Shown: positions 35,760 through 45,351, numbered from the stretch's first letter. The stretch: 64,000 nucleotides of DNA from Natroniella sulfidigena (GCF_023223645.1 NZ_JALKBY010000002.1:62001-126000); one strand, 5' to 3'. Notes: generated from the sequence alone by a model not told the origin. Made by a program: numbers and translations.

Positions 35760-36548
35760 TTAGGGTAGATAAAACCCATATTTCTCCATAATCTCTCTTC
35801 CTTGAGGACTATTAATAAATTCAGCAAATTCTTTAGCTGAATCTTGCTCATTGGAGTGACTAACAACTCCTAACATCTGTTCTAATCGATTGTGATACTT
35901 TTCATCAATCAGAGTATAATCAAGCTCTTTTACTTCGGCAATAGATAAAGCAATAATCCCCACCGGAGCACTACCTGTTCGTACAAACTGCATAGCCTGA
36001 CTAACATTCTCACCATAGACTAATTTCTCTTTAACTGATTTCCATAACCCTTTACTTTCCAAAGCCTCCTTGCCCGCTAATCCATAAGGAGCATGGCTAG
36101 GATTTGCAAGAGCAATATTCTCTATCTCAGCCGATGTTAGTTCCTCTAATGATCTTACATCTAAGTTAGAATCTTTATTTACAGCTAACACAATCCTTCC
36201 AATAGCATAAAGAGCCTTTGTTTCCTCAACAATATCACCACTTTTAACTAACTTATCTACAAACTCTTTATTAGCTGAAGCAAATAGATCAATAGGAGCA
36301 CCATTAGCAATCTGTTGAGCTAGATTTCCTGAAGAACCGAATTGAAAGACTACCTTTGTACCATTTTCTTCCTCAAATATCTCACCTAACTCTTCAAAGG
36401 CAAACCTTAAATCAGAAGCTGCTGCCACATGTAATTCATCTTCTTGAGCTGACTTATCTTCTTGATTATCACCTAGATTACAAGCACTCATTAAAGTAGC
36501 TGAAATCAGCAACAACATTATAATTTGTATCAAATTTTTCTTTCTCAT
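35760..36548 (-). CDS. modA: Molybdate/tungstate-binding lipoprotein
   Basis: This 262-residue lipoprotein has a signal peptide ending in LMSAC (Cys22). The oxyanion-binding pattern VAAASDLRFAFEEL, FQFGSSGNLAQQI and AIGRIVLAVNKDS matches ModA. It lies upstream of modB and 39 bp after mobB, inside the cofactor operon. It probably binds molybdate or tungstate at the cell surface. Confidence 0.93.
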   Translation of the reverse strand: MRKKNLIQIIMLLLISATLMSACNLGDNQEDKSAQEDELHVAAASDLRFAFEELGEIFEEENGTKVVFQFGSSGNLAQQIANGAPIDLFASANKEFVDKLVKSGDIVEETKALYAIGRIVLAVNKDSNLDVRSLEELTSAEIENIALANPSHAPYGLAGKEALESKGLWKSVKEKLVYGENVSQAMQFVRTGSAPVGIIALSIAEVKELDYTLIDEKYHNRLEQMLGVVSHSNEQDSAKEFAEFINSPQGREIMEKYGFYLP

Positions 36549-36587
36549 AAGCTAACTGTCTCCTTCCATGTAATCTATTTGCTACAT

Positions 36588-37085
36588 TTATTTATTAAAA
36601 TCATTAAGTATAATCTTCTCTTCAATCAGATCAGCTACCTCTGCCACCTTCTTTGCTAATAATTCTGGCTGTTGATAGTCATTGATAATTCTTGTTAATA
36701 ACTTATCCTCTGGTAAAGCAGGCTGATCATGAACTGCTGGTCTAAAGATCTCAATCTTAGGCTTATCCCCTGTCTTATAACCTTCTGTAATCACCAGATC
36801 AAACTCTTCGTCAATATAATGCTCCATAATATAATCAAGCTCAACCTGCTCAGTTACCTCCTTGATCAAAGCCAACTTCTCATGGGAAGTCAACACAACC
36901 TGCTCAGCGCCAGCTTTTCGATGTCGCCAGCTATCCTTACCAGGCTTATCTATCTCAAATTTATGAGCATCATGCTTGATTGTCGCTATCTTATACCCTC
37001 GCTTCTTTAACTCAGGAATTAAATATGTAACAAAGGTTGTCTTACCTGAATTAGACCAACCAATGATCGAAACAACTGGAATCAT
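36588..37085 (-). CDS. mobB: Molybdopterin-guanine dinucleotide biosynthesis protein B
   Basis: This 165-residue GTP-binding protein supports MobA in making bis-MGD cofactor. The P-loop is GWSNSGKTTFVTYL; IATIKHDAHKFEIDKPGKDS and VITEGYK are family motifs. The ATG at 37085 lies seven bases after AGGGGG. MobB implies that the cell makes the guanine dinucleotide form of the cofactor used by formate dehydrogenase and related enzymes. Confidence 0.92.
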   Translation of the reverse strand: MIPVVSIIGWSNSGKTTFVTYLIPELKKRGYKIATIKHDAHKFEIDKPGKDSWRHRKAGAEQVVLTSHEKLALIKEVTEQVELDYIMEHYIDEEFDLVITEGYKTGDKPKIEIFRPAVHDQPALPEDKLLTRIINDYQQPELLAKKVAEVADLIEEKIILNDFNK

Positions 37086-37103
37086 ATACAAACCCCCTTT
37101 TTA

Positions 37104-37268
37104 GTTGATAATTGATAATTGAAAATTGACAGTTAAAATCAAACAACAAAACAAACCTGCTGATTTTTAACTTCCTTTATAATTTTAATTTATTTTATGC
37201 TTTTAACCTCTTCTACTATCAATTATCAATTGAAAACTATCAATTGTTTTTAAGCTATTCTCTGCTTT
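37104..37268. repeat. Palindromic intergenic element between mog and mobB
   Basis: Units TTGATAA, TTGATAA, TTGAAAA and TTGACAG on the left pair with TATCAATTATCAATTGAAAA on the right around a loop of about 80 bp. Confidence 0.65.
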
Positions 37269-37271
37269 TCC

Positions 37272-37327
37272 CCTCCGGGTTCTGCGAACCCTTCGTGATG
37301 AAAAAAATCCGCTCTTAGATTTTTTTC
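37272..37327. repeat. GAACCC hairpin repeat, copy 4, after mog
   Basis: Same unit as at 747-801, with loop TGC in the GGGTTC/GAACCC hairpin. It abuts the stop codon of mog. Confidence 0.8.
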
Positions 37328-37815
37328 TATCTTGCGCAGTCTTCTACTTGATCCTGTAACAGTCCAACAGCGTGAGGAATCGCCGGTAAGATGACCTCTA
37401 AACACTCCTCAACTGCTATTGGACTGCCAGGTAAATTAATAATCAATGACTTATTTCTAATCCCACAGACAGCTCTTGATAGCATCGCATGTGGTGTCTT
37501 TTTGATACTTTCAGCTCGCATTGCTTCAACTAAACCTGGTACCTCCTTATCGATCACCTCTAAAGTAGCATCAGGAGTAAAATCTCGCGGTGCTAAACCT
37601 GTTCCTCCTGTCGTCAAGATCAGATTAAGCTCTAGATCATCAGCTTGCTTCTTTAACTCTTCAATAATTAGCTCCTTATCATCAGGAATTACCTCATAGT
37701 ACTCAACAACCCCATCAATCTCTTCTACAATCCGTTCAATCGTTGGCCCGCTCTTATCTTCCCGCTTTCCAGCAGCACCTTTATCACTTAAGGTTAAAAC
37801 ACCTACTTTAATCAT
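37327..37815 (-). CDS. mog: Molybdopterin adenylyltransferase, MogA/MoaB family
   Basis: This 162-residue enzyme activates molybdopterin by adenylation before metal insertion. [19 protein letters not shown] and [13 protein letters not shown] are the substrate-binding signatures. It overlaps the end of moaC-MOSC by eight bases, so translation is coupled. The last codons touch a dispersed GAACCC repeat. Confidence 0.92.
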   Translation of the reverse strand: MIKVGVLTLSDKGAAGKREDKSGPTIERIVEEIDGVVEYYEVIPDDKELIIEELKKQADDLELNLILTTGGTGLAPRDFTPDATLEVIDKEVPGLVEAMRAESIKKTPHAMLSRAVCGIRNKSLIINLPGSPIAVEECLEVILPAIPHAVGLLQDQVEDCAR

Positions 37816-38728
37816 TGATCAACACCTCCAACTTAGTTCCTGGCTTAACCGTTCCACCTTTGATCACCTTAGCAAAGATACCTCTCCGAGGCATAATACA
37901 ATCCCCTACTTGATGATAAATATTACAACGATCATGGCACTCTTTACCAATCTGAGTCACTTCTAAGATTATTTCCTTTCCTAACTTTAGCCTTCTACCA
38001 ACTGGTAATTCAGGTAGTTTCAATCCTTTCGTGATTACATTCTCTCCAAAAGCACCTAGCTCTAAATCTAATCCTTGCTCTCGCATAAAATCAATATCCT
38101 CAATAGCTAAAAGACTGACTTGACGATGCCAGTCTCCAGCATGGGCATCCCCTTCTAGACCATAGTCCTCCTTGAAAGTTGCTTCAGCTATCTCCTCTTT
38201 GGCAGTTCCCTTCTCTGGACTGCTACAGAAAGCAATCGCCTCTCCTATCAACTCTTGATCTAGATAAATTCCACTCTTTCCACCAGTCTTCTTCAACAAT
38301 TTAATCTCCCCTATCTCAATCCCTTTATCGACTGCTTTACACATATCATAAATTGTCAATCCAGCTACCGAAACAGCAGTCAATGCTTCCATCTCCACTC
38401 CTGTCTTACCTGTAATCTTAGTAGTAGCAAGAATCTCAATCGTTGCTGTTGGTTCAATAATATTAAACTTCAAATCGACTCCACCAATCAACAGTGGATG
38501 GCACATCGGAATTAGATCAGGTGTTCTCTTAACCCCCATAATTCCAGCTACTCGTGCTACTTCTAAGACATCTCCTTTTTCGATCTCTTGATCCTTAATC
38601 AGCTCTAAAGTCTTGGGACTGACCTTAACCTTACCCTGAGCAATAGCTATTCGTTTAGTCTCTTTCTTATCTGTTACATCGACCATTCGTGAACGGCCTT
38701 CCTCATCAAAATGACTAAATTCACCCAT
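37808..38728 (-). CDS. moaC: MoaC (cyclic pyranopterin monophosphate synthase) fused to a MOSC domain
   Basis: This 306-residue fusion has MoaC at residues 1-155 and a MOSC domain at 160-305. MoaC signatures are [35 protein letters not shown] and [12 protein letters not shown]. The MOSC half contains [16 protein letters not shown] and the conserved Cys263 in IGKECHDRC. MoaC makes cPMP with MoaA. MOSC domains bind Moco or carry sulfur, so the second half may add sulfur to or deliver the cofactor. It lies two bases after moaA. Confidence 0.92.
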   Translation of the reverse strand: MGEFSHFDEEGRSRMVDVTDKKETKRIAIAQGKVKVSPKTLELIKDQEIEKGDVLEVARVAGIMGVKRTPDLIPMCHPLLIGGVDLKFNIIEPTATIEILATTKITGKTGVEMEALTAVSVAGLTIYDMCKAVDKGIEIGEIKLLKKTGGKSGIYLDQELIGEAIAFCSSPEKGTAKEEIAEATFKEDYGLEGDAHAGDWHRQVSLLAIEDIDFMREQGLDLELGAFGENVITKGLKLPELPVGRRLKLGKEIILEVTQIGKECHDRCNIYHQVGDCIMPRRGIFAKVIKGGTVKPGTKLEVLIND

Positions 38729-38730
38729 CT

Positions 38731-39714
38731 TTATCCTCCTATCTGTGACATATGCTTGGCCAAATTATCCTCTTGGCCTAATTGATGCTGATCTGGTTTA
38801 TAACCAATCGCTTCCATAAATCTTGCTGCTAATTTCTCTTCACTACTATTATTCCTAATTAGCTCTTTTAAATTAATCTCATCATCACTACAAAGGCAAG
38901 GCCGTAACCAACCAGTTGCCGTCAATCTAATCCGATTACAACTACTACAGAAATGATTACTGATCGGACTGATAAAGCCAACTGTACCCAACCCTTCCCT
39001 AACTTGATAATAATAAGCCGGCCCATTACCCGTAGCAAATTGGCTTGGTAATAACTGCTCCTTACCTTTAATCTTCCTCTTTAGATTCTCTATACTCATA
39101 TATTTCTCTTCTTGCTCTAATTTCTTACCACCCATCGGCATAAATTCAATAAATCTAACGTGGAGTGGATATTCTCTTGTTAGATCGATAAAATCAAATA
39201 TCTCATCATCATTAACCCCTCTCATCAAGACCGTATTGATCTTAATTGGGGCCAACTCCAACCGCAATGCCTCCTCAATTCCTCTCCAAACCTGCTCAAA
39301 CTCTCCAACCCTAGTAATCTCCCTAAACTTATCCCGCTGTAAAGTGTCAAGGCTGATATTAACCCGATCCAATCCTGCTTCAACCAAAGCTTCACCTTTC
39401 TCTTCTAACAAGATTCCATTGGTCGTCAGTGAAACCTCTTCAATCCCCTCTATCTCCTTTAACATCCTTACAAAATCTACTACTCCCTTTCTAACCAATG
39501 GATCACCACCAGTCAGCCTGATCTTTTTAACTCCTAAACGAGCAGCAACACGAACAACCTTGATCAGTTCTTCATAACGTAAGATCTCTTGATGCTTAAT
39601 CTGGTTAACCCCACCTTCAGGCATACAGTATTGGCAGCGTAAATTACATCTATCAGTTATTGAAATTCGTAAATAATCTATCTTGCGACCCAGTTGATCG
39701 ATTAATTTGCTCAT
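38731..39714 (-). CDS. moaA: GTP 3',8-cyclase (radical SAM)
   Basis: This 327-residue enzyme performs the first step of molybdenum cofactor synthesis. The N-terminal cluster motif is [11 protein letters not shown] and the C-terminal cluster motif is [30 protein letters not shown] binds SAM. The ATG at 39714 was chosen because GGAGGTG lies just upstream. The C terminus lacks the usual final GG pair and ends MSQIGG, with GG present after a short extension, so it is intact. Confidence 0.94.
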   Translation of the reverse strand: MSKLIDQLGRKIDYLRISITDRCNLRCQYCMPEGGVNQIKHQEILRYEELIKVVRVAARLGVKKIRLTGGDPLVRKGVVDFVRMLKEIEGIEEVSLTTNGILLEEKGEALVEAGLDRVNISLDTLQRDKFREITRVGEFEQVWRGIEEALRLELAPIKINTVLMRGVNDDEIFDFIDLTREYPLHVRFIEFMPMGGKKLEQEEKYMSIENLKRKIKGKEQLLPSQFATGNGPAYYYQVREGLGTVGFISPISNHFCSSCNRIRLTATGWLRPCLCSDDEINLKELIRNNSSEEKLAARFMEAIGYKPDQHQLGQEDNLAKHMSQIGG

Positions 39715-39729
39715 CTTTCTCACCTCCGC

Positions 39730-40050
39730 TAAATATCAGTGTACAGTTTACAGTTTACGGTTGACAGTTAAAATCATTAAAAACCATAAAAACACAACTA
39801 AATCTCATGAGGAATATTTCGCAGTGACATCTAGATTTTTTCGTTTAGTTTCTTGGCGAACTGGAAATCAAATCAGAGCATGAATTAGTTAATTTTCCTA
39901 TTTTAAAATTAACTTGCTCTTATTTGATTGTAGGTGAGTCTTACAAGCTCAGAAAAAATCTTTAAGAACGAGAAACTTTCCTCATGTCAATACCATATCG
40001 AAAGTAACACAATATTATAACAAAGCTTCACTTCAAAAAGATTGTAGTAC
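39730..40050. repeat. Large nested palindromic region between moeA-PBP and moaA
   Basis: No gene is seen. The part next to moaA starts ATATCAGTGTACAGTTTACA. The centre holds AAATCAAATCAGAGCA and TTAGTTAATTTT, paired with AAAATTAACT and GCTCTTATTTGATT. Outer TCTAGATTTTTTC pairs with GAAAAAATCTTT. The opposite end, ACACAATATTATAAC, matches the terminal sequence of the other MITE-like elements. Confidence 0.65.
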
Positions 40051-40056
40051 CTTCTT

Positions 40057-41730
40057 TTAACTGAAAATACCCTGTCCCATTTGATAACCATCCAGATTAT
40101 TGATCTCTTCTTTCAATCCCTCTTCATCCAGCTGCTCTAACAACTTCTCTACCCTCTCATCTGACAGATATTCTTGCGGAATGATCAGATCATATCTAAC
40201 CTCTGTCAACCCTTCTTCACTGCTAGTCAATAGATCATCTGCAGCCAACAAATTAAGTTCCTTCCGCTTACTTGCTCCTCCTACTTCAACCTCACGACTA
40301 GCTAGATTAACTGCTACAAACTCTCGCTTACCTAAAAACTTCTCTACTTCAGAATAATCAGCTCCAACCGGTAGATGAACCCCAGCTAGATGAACCTCTC
40401 CTCTTCTTAAAGCAGTCAAGCCACCTCTACTACCGACATGCTGTGCAGTTAAGGTAACTCCTGTCATTTGTAGTCGGTTCTTTAATAGGTCTAAACTCAA
40501 ATCATCACTTCCAGTAACCAATAGACAATCAGCACCACTAGCTTCCTTTAATAAATCAACCTCTACTTCCTCTCCACTATCTAAACCTTCACTATACTCT
40601 GATATCGCTAATAATCCATCCGCTTCCACAACCGAACCTAAGACCCCAGCCGATCTAGCTAAAGGACTGGCTACAAGCCCACCATCAAGCTCAGCTAACT
40701 TAACCCGAACAAACTCTCTATATCCTAAAGATGAGACCAACTTCTTACTCAACTTAGCCTTCTTTTTCTTACTTGGTGGTACTTTAACTCCTGCCAATCG
40801 GTAGATCACAGAACGAGCAAATAATCTAAAGGTCAATGCTGCTGCTACTGGATAGCCTGGCACTCCCATCACAGGAGTATCATCTATCACCCCTAGAATT
40901 GTTGGCCCGCCTGGTCTGATACTAACCCCATGAACCAAGACTTTACCTAATTCATCAATAACCTGGGCTGTATAATCCTCTCTTCCAGCAGAAGAACCTG
41001 CAATGATCACCACAAAATCTCTCTCAGCTACTGCTTCCTTAACCCTCTTTTTTATCTGTTGATAATCATCGACTACAATCCCCTCACGGATCGGGTTGGC
41101 TCCCCACTCTTTTGCTAAACCACCCAAGACATGAGAGTTGAATTCAATAATATCTCCTGCTTTTAACTCTTCTTTATCTTCAACCAACTCAGTTCCTGTT
41201 GGAATGATCTCTACTTTGGGCTCTGCATAAACTGTTACCTGCTTGACATTACCTTCTAGAGTAAGCCCAATCGCATAAGGGGTAATCTCTTCTCCTGCAG
41301 TCAATATTACCTCTCCTGCAATCAAACTCTCACCGACCTTTCTGATGTGTTGGCCCGGTGCAGCAGGCTTTTCAATCTGAGCTGACCCATCTTCTAAAAT
41401 ATTGACATTTTCAATCATAATCACAGCATCAAACTGCTCAGCAACTGGATCGCCAGTATCAATCAGTTGATAATCCTCTTCTTTAGTCAATTTGATTGGA
41501 TTCTTCTCCGAAGCACCTGCAGTCAACTCTGCCTTGACAGCAATTCCATCCATCGCAGAAGCAGGATAATGAGGCGAGGAAATATTAGCCACTACTTTTT
41601 CAGCTAACCTACGACCTAATGCTTCCCTAATATCTATTTTCTCAATCTTAGGCTCTAAATCCAATTGAGAGTACCATTTATCTTGAGCTTGATCAAGTGG
41701 TAAATTATCTAAATAAATATTTCGTTTCAT
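40057..41730 (-). CDS. MoeA-type molybdenum insertase with a shortened C-terminal PBP-like domain
   Basis: Residues 1-395 are a complete MoeA (SPHYPASAMDGIAV, VEIIPTGTELV, GSSAGREDYT, GVPGYPVAAALTF). From about 400 a PBP-like domain starts with CLLVTGSDDLSLDLLKNRL and HVGSRGGLTALRRGEVH, and ends with YDLIIPQEYLSDERVEKLL. Related proteins that I know are about 640 residues; here the middle of the PBP domain seems replaced by a short polar stretch (about 490-515). The family may sense or select the metal. It is second in the operon after a standard moeA. Confidence 0.88.
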   Translation of the reverse strand: MKRNIYLDNLPLDQAQDKWYSQLDLEPKIEKIDIREALGRRLAEKVVANISSPHYPASAMDGIAVKAELTAGASEKNPIKLTKEEDYQLIDTGDPVAEQFDAVIMIENVNILEDGSAQIEKPAAPGQHIRKVGESLIAGEVILTAGEEITPYAIGLTLEGNVKQVTVYAEPKVEIIPTGTELVEDKEELKAGDIIEFNSHVLGGLAKEWGANPIREGIVVDDYQQIKKRVKEAVAERDFVVIIAGSSAGREDYTAQVIDELGKVLVHGVSIRPGGPTILGVIDDTPVMGVPGYPVAAALTFRLFARSVIYRLAGVKVPPSKKKKAKLSKKLVSSLGYREFVRVKLAELDGGLVASPLARSAGVLGSVVEADGLLAISEYSEGLDSGEEVEVDLLKEASGADCLLVTGSDDLSLDLLKNRLQMTGVTLTAQHVGSRGGLTALRRGEVHLAGVHLPVGADYSEVEKFLGKREFVAVNLASREVEVGGASKRKELNLLAADDLLTSSEEGLTEVRYDLIIPQEYLSDERVEKLLEQLDEEGLKEEINNLDGYQMGQGIFS

Positions 41731-41749
41731 TACTAACTACCTCCCAGAT

Positions 41750-41955
41750 TTACATCAGTTTACAGTGAATAGTTTATAATTAAAATTTTAAAATATTTTG
41801 ATATAAAGCTTAAGTTTAAGGCTGAGGAAATGGTTTTTATACGAAAGATTTTTATAAACCCGAAGGTAAGTTTAAGTCAACCACTAAAAACATAAGGACT
41901 TAGCTCTTACTTAGACTTAGACTCAAACTTAAACTGAATTGTAATTAAGTATAAT
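41750..41955. repeat. Palindromic intergenic element between moeA and moeA-PBP
   Basis: A left end containing TTTTGATATAAAGCTTAAGT and a right end ACTTAAACTGAATTGTAATT enclose 6-bp periodic arms (ACTTAG, ACTCAA, ACTTAA). A short heptad run CATCAGTTTACAGTGAATAG precedes it. Confidence 0.65.
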
Positions 41956-43191
41956 TTAAAACATCAAAACTTGAACTTCTGCTCCTTGCTCTAACCCTTC
42001 CGTCCCTAAATCAATCTTAACCAAACCATCAGCTTCAACCATCGTCGTTACCAAGCTTGACTTTCCAAGCACCGGTATTGCCTCTAAAAAACCATCCTGC
42101 TCTTCTAACTTAACCCGAATATATTCTTCTCTTCCCTTGTCAGAAGCAACATTCCGACTCAACTTAGCCGTTAAGTAATTATCTTCCTTATCAATCTTAT
42201 CCTTTAAACCAGCCAACAGCTTAACTAATGGCTTAACTACAATCTTAAAGACGGTCATTGCTGAAGTAGGATGCCCTGGCAAACCAATAATTGGTGTCCC
42301 GTCAACCAAAGCCAATACTGTCGGCTTACCTGGCTTAATCGAAATTCCATGTACCAATACACCAGGCTCCCCAAGCTCATCTACAACTTCTAAGGTCAAA
42401 TCCTTAGTACCAACCGAACTTCCTCCTGATAAGATTATTAAGTCACTCTCTGCTAGAGCCTCTTTTAATTTATCTTTTAACTCCTGCTTCTCGTCTCTAA
42501 TAATCCCCCCATAATTGACCACTGCTAAATCCTGACTAAAGCTGGCAATCGAATAAGAATTAATATCTCTAATCTCACCTTGCTGTGGAGTTTGGGAAGG
42601 AGGAACTAATTCATTTCCCGTTGCAAAGACAGTAACTTTAGGTTGGCTAAAGACTTCAACTTCCGTGATACCCAAGCCAGCTAAAGCTCCTATGTCTTGA
42701 GCTCTAAGTTGAGACCCTGCTGTCAATAATATCTCATCGCAAGCTATATCTTCCCCTTGTTGAACAACATTTTCACCACTAGCTACCGCTCGACTGATCT
42801 CTACTAAATCACCACCCAATTGCTCAGTATACTCAACCATTAGGACTGCATCTGCTCCCTCTGGTAACATACCTCCTGTACTGATCTTAATTGCTTGTCC
42901 ACTTTCAAGACGTTGAGTAGCTTCTTCTCCCATTAAGACTTCACCAACAAGATCAAGATAAACCGTTTTAGTTTCAGAAGCACCAAAAGTATCTTCAGCC
43001 TTAACTGCATAACCATCCATTGTTGATCTAGTAAATGGAGGTAAATCAATCGGTGAATTAATATCTCGGGCCAATACTCTACCTGTAGCTTCTGTTAAAT
43101 CTATTTGTTCTGTAGTTAATTCTTGCTCTAGCTTATTAGTAAAAATTTGATCAACTTCCTTTGGATCGATCAAGTTAAATAAATTTGACAT
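41956..43191 (-). CDS. moeA: Molybdopterin molybdenumtransferase MoeA
   Basis: This 411-residue protein is a standard MoeA that inserts molybdate or tungstate into adenylated molybdopterin. DLPPFTRSTMDGYAVKAED, FATGNELV, SGGSSVGTKDLTL and GLPGHPTSAMTVF are in the expected places. It follows mobA by 27 bp. Two MoeA-type proteins in one operon are known in anaerobes that handle both Mo and W. Confidence 0.95.
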   Translation of the reverse strand: MSNLFNLIDPKEVDQIFTNKLEQELTTEQIDLTEATGRVLARDINSPIDLPPFTRSTMDGYAVKAEDTFGASETKTVYLDLVGEVLMGEEATQRLESGQAIKISTGGMLPEGADAVLMVEYTEQLGGDLVEISRAVASGENVVQQGEDIACDEILLTAGSQLRAQDIGALAGLGITEVEVFSQPKVTVFATGNELVPPSQTPQQGEIRDINSYSIASFSQDLAVVNYGGIIRDEKQELKDKLKEALAESDLIILSGGSSVGTKDLTLEVVDELGEPGVLVHGISIKPGKPTVLALVDGTPIIGLPGHPTSAMTVFKIVVKPLVKLLAGLKDKIDKEDNYLTAKLSRNVASDKGREEYIRVKLEEQDGFLEAIPVLGKSSLVTTMVEADGLVKIDLGTEGLEQGAEVQVLMF

Positions 43192-43218
43192 CTAACCACC
43201 CCTTATATCACTTCACAA

Positions 43219-43803
43219 CTAACTATTAATTTCATTAACTAATTCCTTTAAATCAGCTTGATAATTAACATTATAAAAATTTCTTTTAAGATCAGTAACT
43301 TTTTTTATCTTCTCTTTACCAATTGTCCTAACTGTAACCTCAGGAAAGAAACTGATTAGTTTTAACTGCTTCTGATCTAACATTCTCTTAACAGAATCCA
43401 GGCAATTCTTACTATACACTGCAGCTAATGGCTCTAAATACCCTTCTTGCTTAGGAATTAAGACGTCATAATCTTTCGGCTCTTCTTTCAAAAGATTTAG
43501 ATAATTGGGGTCGATACATGGCATATCACAAGCCATCAAAAAGTTATATTGAGCAGAAGAATAAGTTAATCCAGTATATAAACCACCTAATGGTCCCTGA
43601 TGAGGAATAATATCCTTAACAAGTTTAACCCCTGTCAAAAAAGAATAAGTCGATTTATCATTAACAACTACATATACCTCATCAAATACTTCTTGTAATC
43701 TATTACTGATTCTTTCAATTAATCTTTCCCCGTCTAATCTAGCCAATGCTTTATTTTTACCAAACCGTGAGCTTTTACCCCCAGCCAATAAGATTGCATT
43801 CAT
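43219..43803 (-). CDS. mobA: Molybdenum cofactor guanylyltransferase
   Basis: This 194-residue nucleotidyltransferase attaches GMP to molybdopterin. LAGGKSSRFGKNKALARLDG is the GTP-binding start, and MACDMPCIDPNYL provides the metal-binding Asp. It is the first gene after the riboswitch and its terminator, so its product is probably limiting when the switch is off. Confidence 0.93.
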   Translation of the reverse strand: MNAILLAGGKSSRFGKNKALARLDGERLIERISNRLQEVFDEVYVVVNDKSTYSFLTGVKLVKDIIPHQGPLGGLYTGLTYSSAQYNFLMACDMPCIDPNYLNLLKEEPKDYDVLIPKQEGYLEPLAAVYSKNCLDSVKRMLDQKQLKLISFFPEVTVRTIGKEKIKKVTDLKRNFYNVNYQADLKELVNEINS

Positions 43804-43835
43804 AATTTAAACCCCTCAGATTTAAGATTGTAAAT

Positions 43836-43883
43836 TAGCCTCTAGCTATTAACTATTAACCAACAACTAATAGCTAGAGGCTA
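43836..43883. repeat. 16-bp perfect hairpin in the mobA leader
   Basis: TAGCCTCTAGCTATTA and TAATAGCTAGAGGCTA pair perfectly around a heptad-like loop (ACTATTAACCAACAAC). It lies between the riboswitch terminator and mobA. No T run follows on the minus strand, so it is more likely a repeat than a terminator. Confidence 0.7.
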
Positions 43884-43934
43884 GTTACCTATATTTTAAG
43901 CTAAAAATCAATTTAATATTTAAAAATAACAAAA

Positions 43935-43976
43935 GCCAATAAATTTCCTTACTACTTGGAAAGGAAATTTATTGGC
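43935..43976 (-). terminator. Riboswitch-linked terminator of the Moco operon
   Basis: GCCAATAAATTTCCTT and AAGGAAATTTATTGGC form a perfect 16-bp stem with a 10-base loop, followed by TTTTG on the minus strand. It begins nine bases beyond the aptamer. Confidence 0.88.
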
Positions 43977-43985
43977 TTCAATCCC

Positions 43986-44093
43986 TAACTGTCCCCTTTC
44001 CAACTCTGGGAGGGCTTAAGATTTCTCTTAAACCCCTATCGGCTAACATACCATAGAACTTAATCGACAGGTAAAATAGCTCGAAGACAGTTA
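43986..44093 (-). ncRNA. Moco/Tuco RNA motif riboswitch
   Basis: On the minus strand TAACTGTC and GACAGTTA close P1. Inside are CGAGCTATTTTACCTGTCGA, GCCGATAGGGG, a P4 hairpin TTTAAGA-GAAA-TCTTAA, and the conserved CCCTCCCAGAGTTGGAAAGG. These match the conserved blocks of the molybdenum cofactor riboswitch as I remember them from E. coli moaA. The P3 region is only about 20 nt without a clear long stem, a feature associated with the tungsten-cofactor variant. Confidence 0.88.
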
Positions 44094-44111
44094 TTTAATT
44101 TTATTCAATTC

Positions 44112-44495
44112 TTAGTTAGCTAAAGCGTCTGCAACAGCTTCCATAATAGCTTCACTACTATAAGTTGCTCCACTAGCTGCATCAACATCAGTTGATTGAG
44201 CATCAATAATTGCTGCAGGAACTTCGTCAAAAGCAGGATCTGCAATGCCTTCAGTCTCATCATGATCTCCAATTGCAATGTCAGTAATTTCTCCATCTGC
44301 AACTGTAACTTCTAATTCAACATCTCCTCCATTACCTTCTCCAACTCCATCATAAGTTCCATCTGCTACATCTGCTACATTAACCTCAGCAGCTGCAGTT
44401 TCTTCTGCTGCATCTTCACCAGCATCATCACCAGCACAACCGATTAGTACAAAAGCCATTAATGAAATACAAAGTACTACTGCGAGTTTTTTCAT
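44112..44495 (-). CDS. Acidic FMN-binding-domain lipoprotein
   Basis: This 127-residue lipoprotein has a signal peptide ending FVLIGC (Cys20) and a very acidic Ala-rich linker. An FMN-binding domain follows, with DGEITDIAIGDHDETEGIAD and SGATYSSEAIMEAV. In this family the Thr of SGAT carries covalent FMN added by ApbE. It probably carries electrons outside the membrane. It lies just upstream of the Moco riboswitch and downstream of tatC. Confidence 0.87.
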   Translation of the reverse strand: MKKLAVVLCISLMAFVLIGCAGDDAGEDAAEETAAAEVNVADVADGTYDGVGEGNGGDVELEVTVADGEITDIAIGDHDETEGIADPAFDEVPAAIIDAQSTDVDAASGATYSSEAIMEAVADALAN

Positions 44496-44578
44496 TTTTT
44501 CCCCTCCTGTATTGTAAGATTATTCACTATTATATATTATAACATAAGTCATTATAAGATTAAAGATTTTTTTTGATT

Positions 44579-45271
44579 TTACTCAATTATTTTAGCAATT
44601 AAAATACTTCCTTCATACAATACGATCAACGGTAGAGCCATCATCGTTTGGGAAACAATATCTGGTGGAGTCAAAATTGCTCCAAAAAGAAAGATCAAAA
44701 CTATTACATACTTCCGATTTCTAGTTAAAAATTTATGGGTAATTAATTTCAGTTTAACAAGCAAAGTAATCAGTAATGGCAACTCAAAAATTAGACCAAA
44801 AGGAATTAATAGACTGATTACAAAAGAAATATAGTTACTTAAAGAAAACATTGCCTGCAAATTTTCCGAAGTAAAGCTTAAAAAGAAACTAACTCCCAGT
44901 GGAATCACTATAAATTGAGCAAACGCAACTCCTATTAAGAAGAAAATTACTGATAATGGTAATAAAATTCTAATGTACTTCTTTTCACCATGCTTAAGCC
45001 CTGGCAAAACAAAACTCCAAGCTTGGTATAACACAACCGGTAATGCAATTAAAAAACCAGTAAACACTGCAACCTTAATCTCTGTAAAGAAAGCTTCAGT
45101 AGGTGTTAGATAAACTAACTCCTGTCCTACTGGCTCAATTAAAAAGTCTATAATCTCCGTAGCATAAACATAGCTTCCTAATGCTAAGACAATTATTGCT
45201 CCAATTGCTATCAATAACCTTTTTCTTAATTCACCGAGATGCTCAACTAATGACATTTGAGTATCAGACAT
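44579..45271 (-). CDS. tatC: Twin-arginine translocase subunit TatC
   Basis: This 230-residue, six-helix receptor of the Tat system exports folded proteins. The start MSLVEHLGELRKRLLIAIGA and the segment PTEAFFTEIKVAVFTGFLIALP are TatC hallmarks. It follows tatA by 80 bases. The Tat genes next to Moco synthesis fit export of a folded molybdenum or tungsten enzyme. Confidence 0.95.
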   Translation of the reverse strand: MSDTQMSLVEHLGELRKRLLIAIGAIIVLALGSYVYATEIIDFLIEPVGQELVYLTPTEAFFTEIKVAVFTGFLIALPVVLYQAWSFVLPGLKHGEKKYIRILLPLSVIFFLIGVAFAQFIVIPLGVSFFLSFTSENLQAMFSLSNYISFVISLLIPFGLIFELPLLITLLVKLKLITHKFLTRNRKYVIVLIFLFGAILTPPDIVSQTMMALPLIVLYEGSILIAKIIE

Positions 45272-45351
45272 TCAAATTCTCCTCCATCCTAAATATAATT
45301 CTATATTTGTAGATTTGAAAATATAGAATTATTAAGCATTATACTTCTAGC

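Noticed and set aside
35746-35866. Longer modB reading frame starting inside modA
   Set aside because: The extra 40 residues are the out-of-frame shadow of modA. A strong AAGGAGGTG with GTG at 35746 marks the real start.
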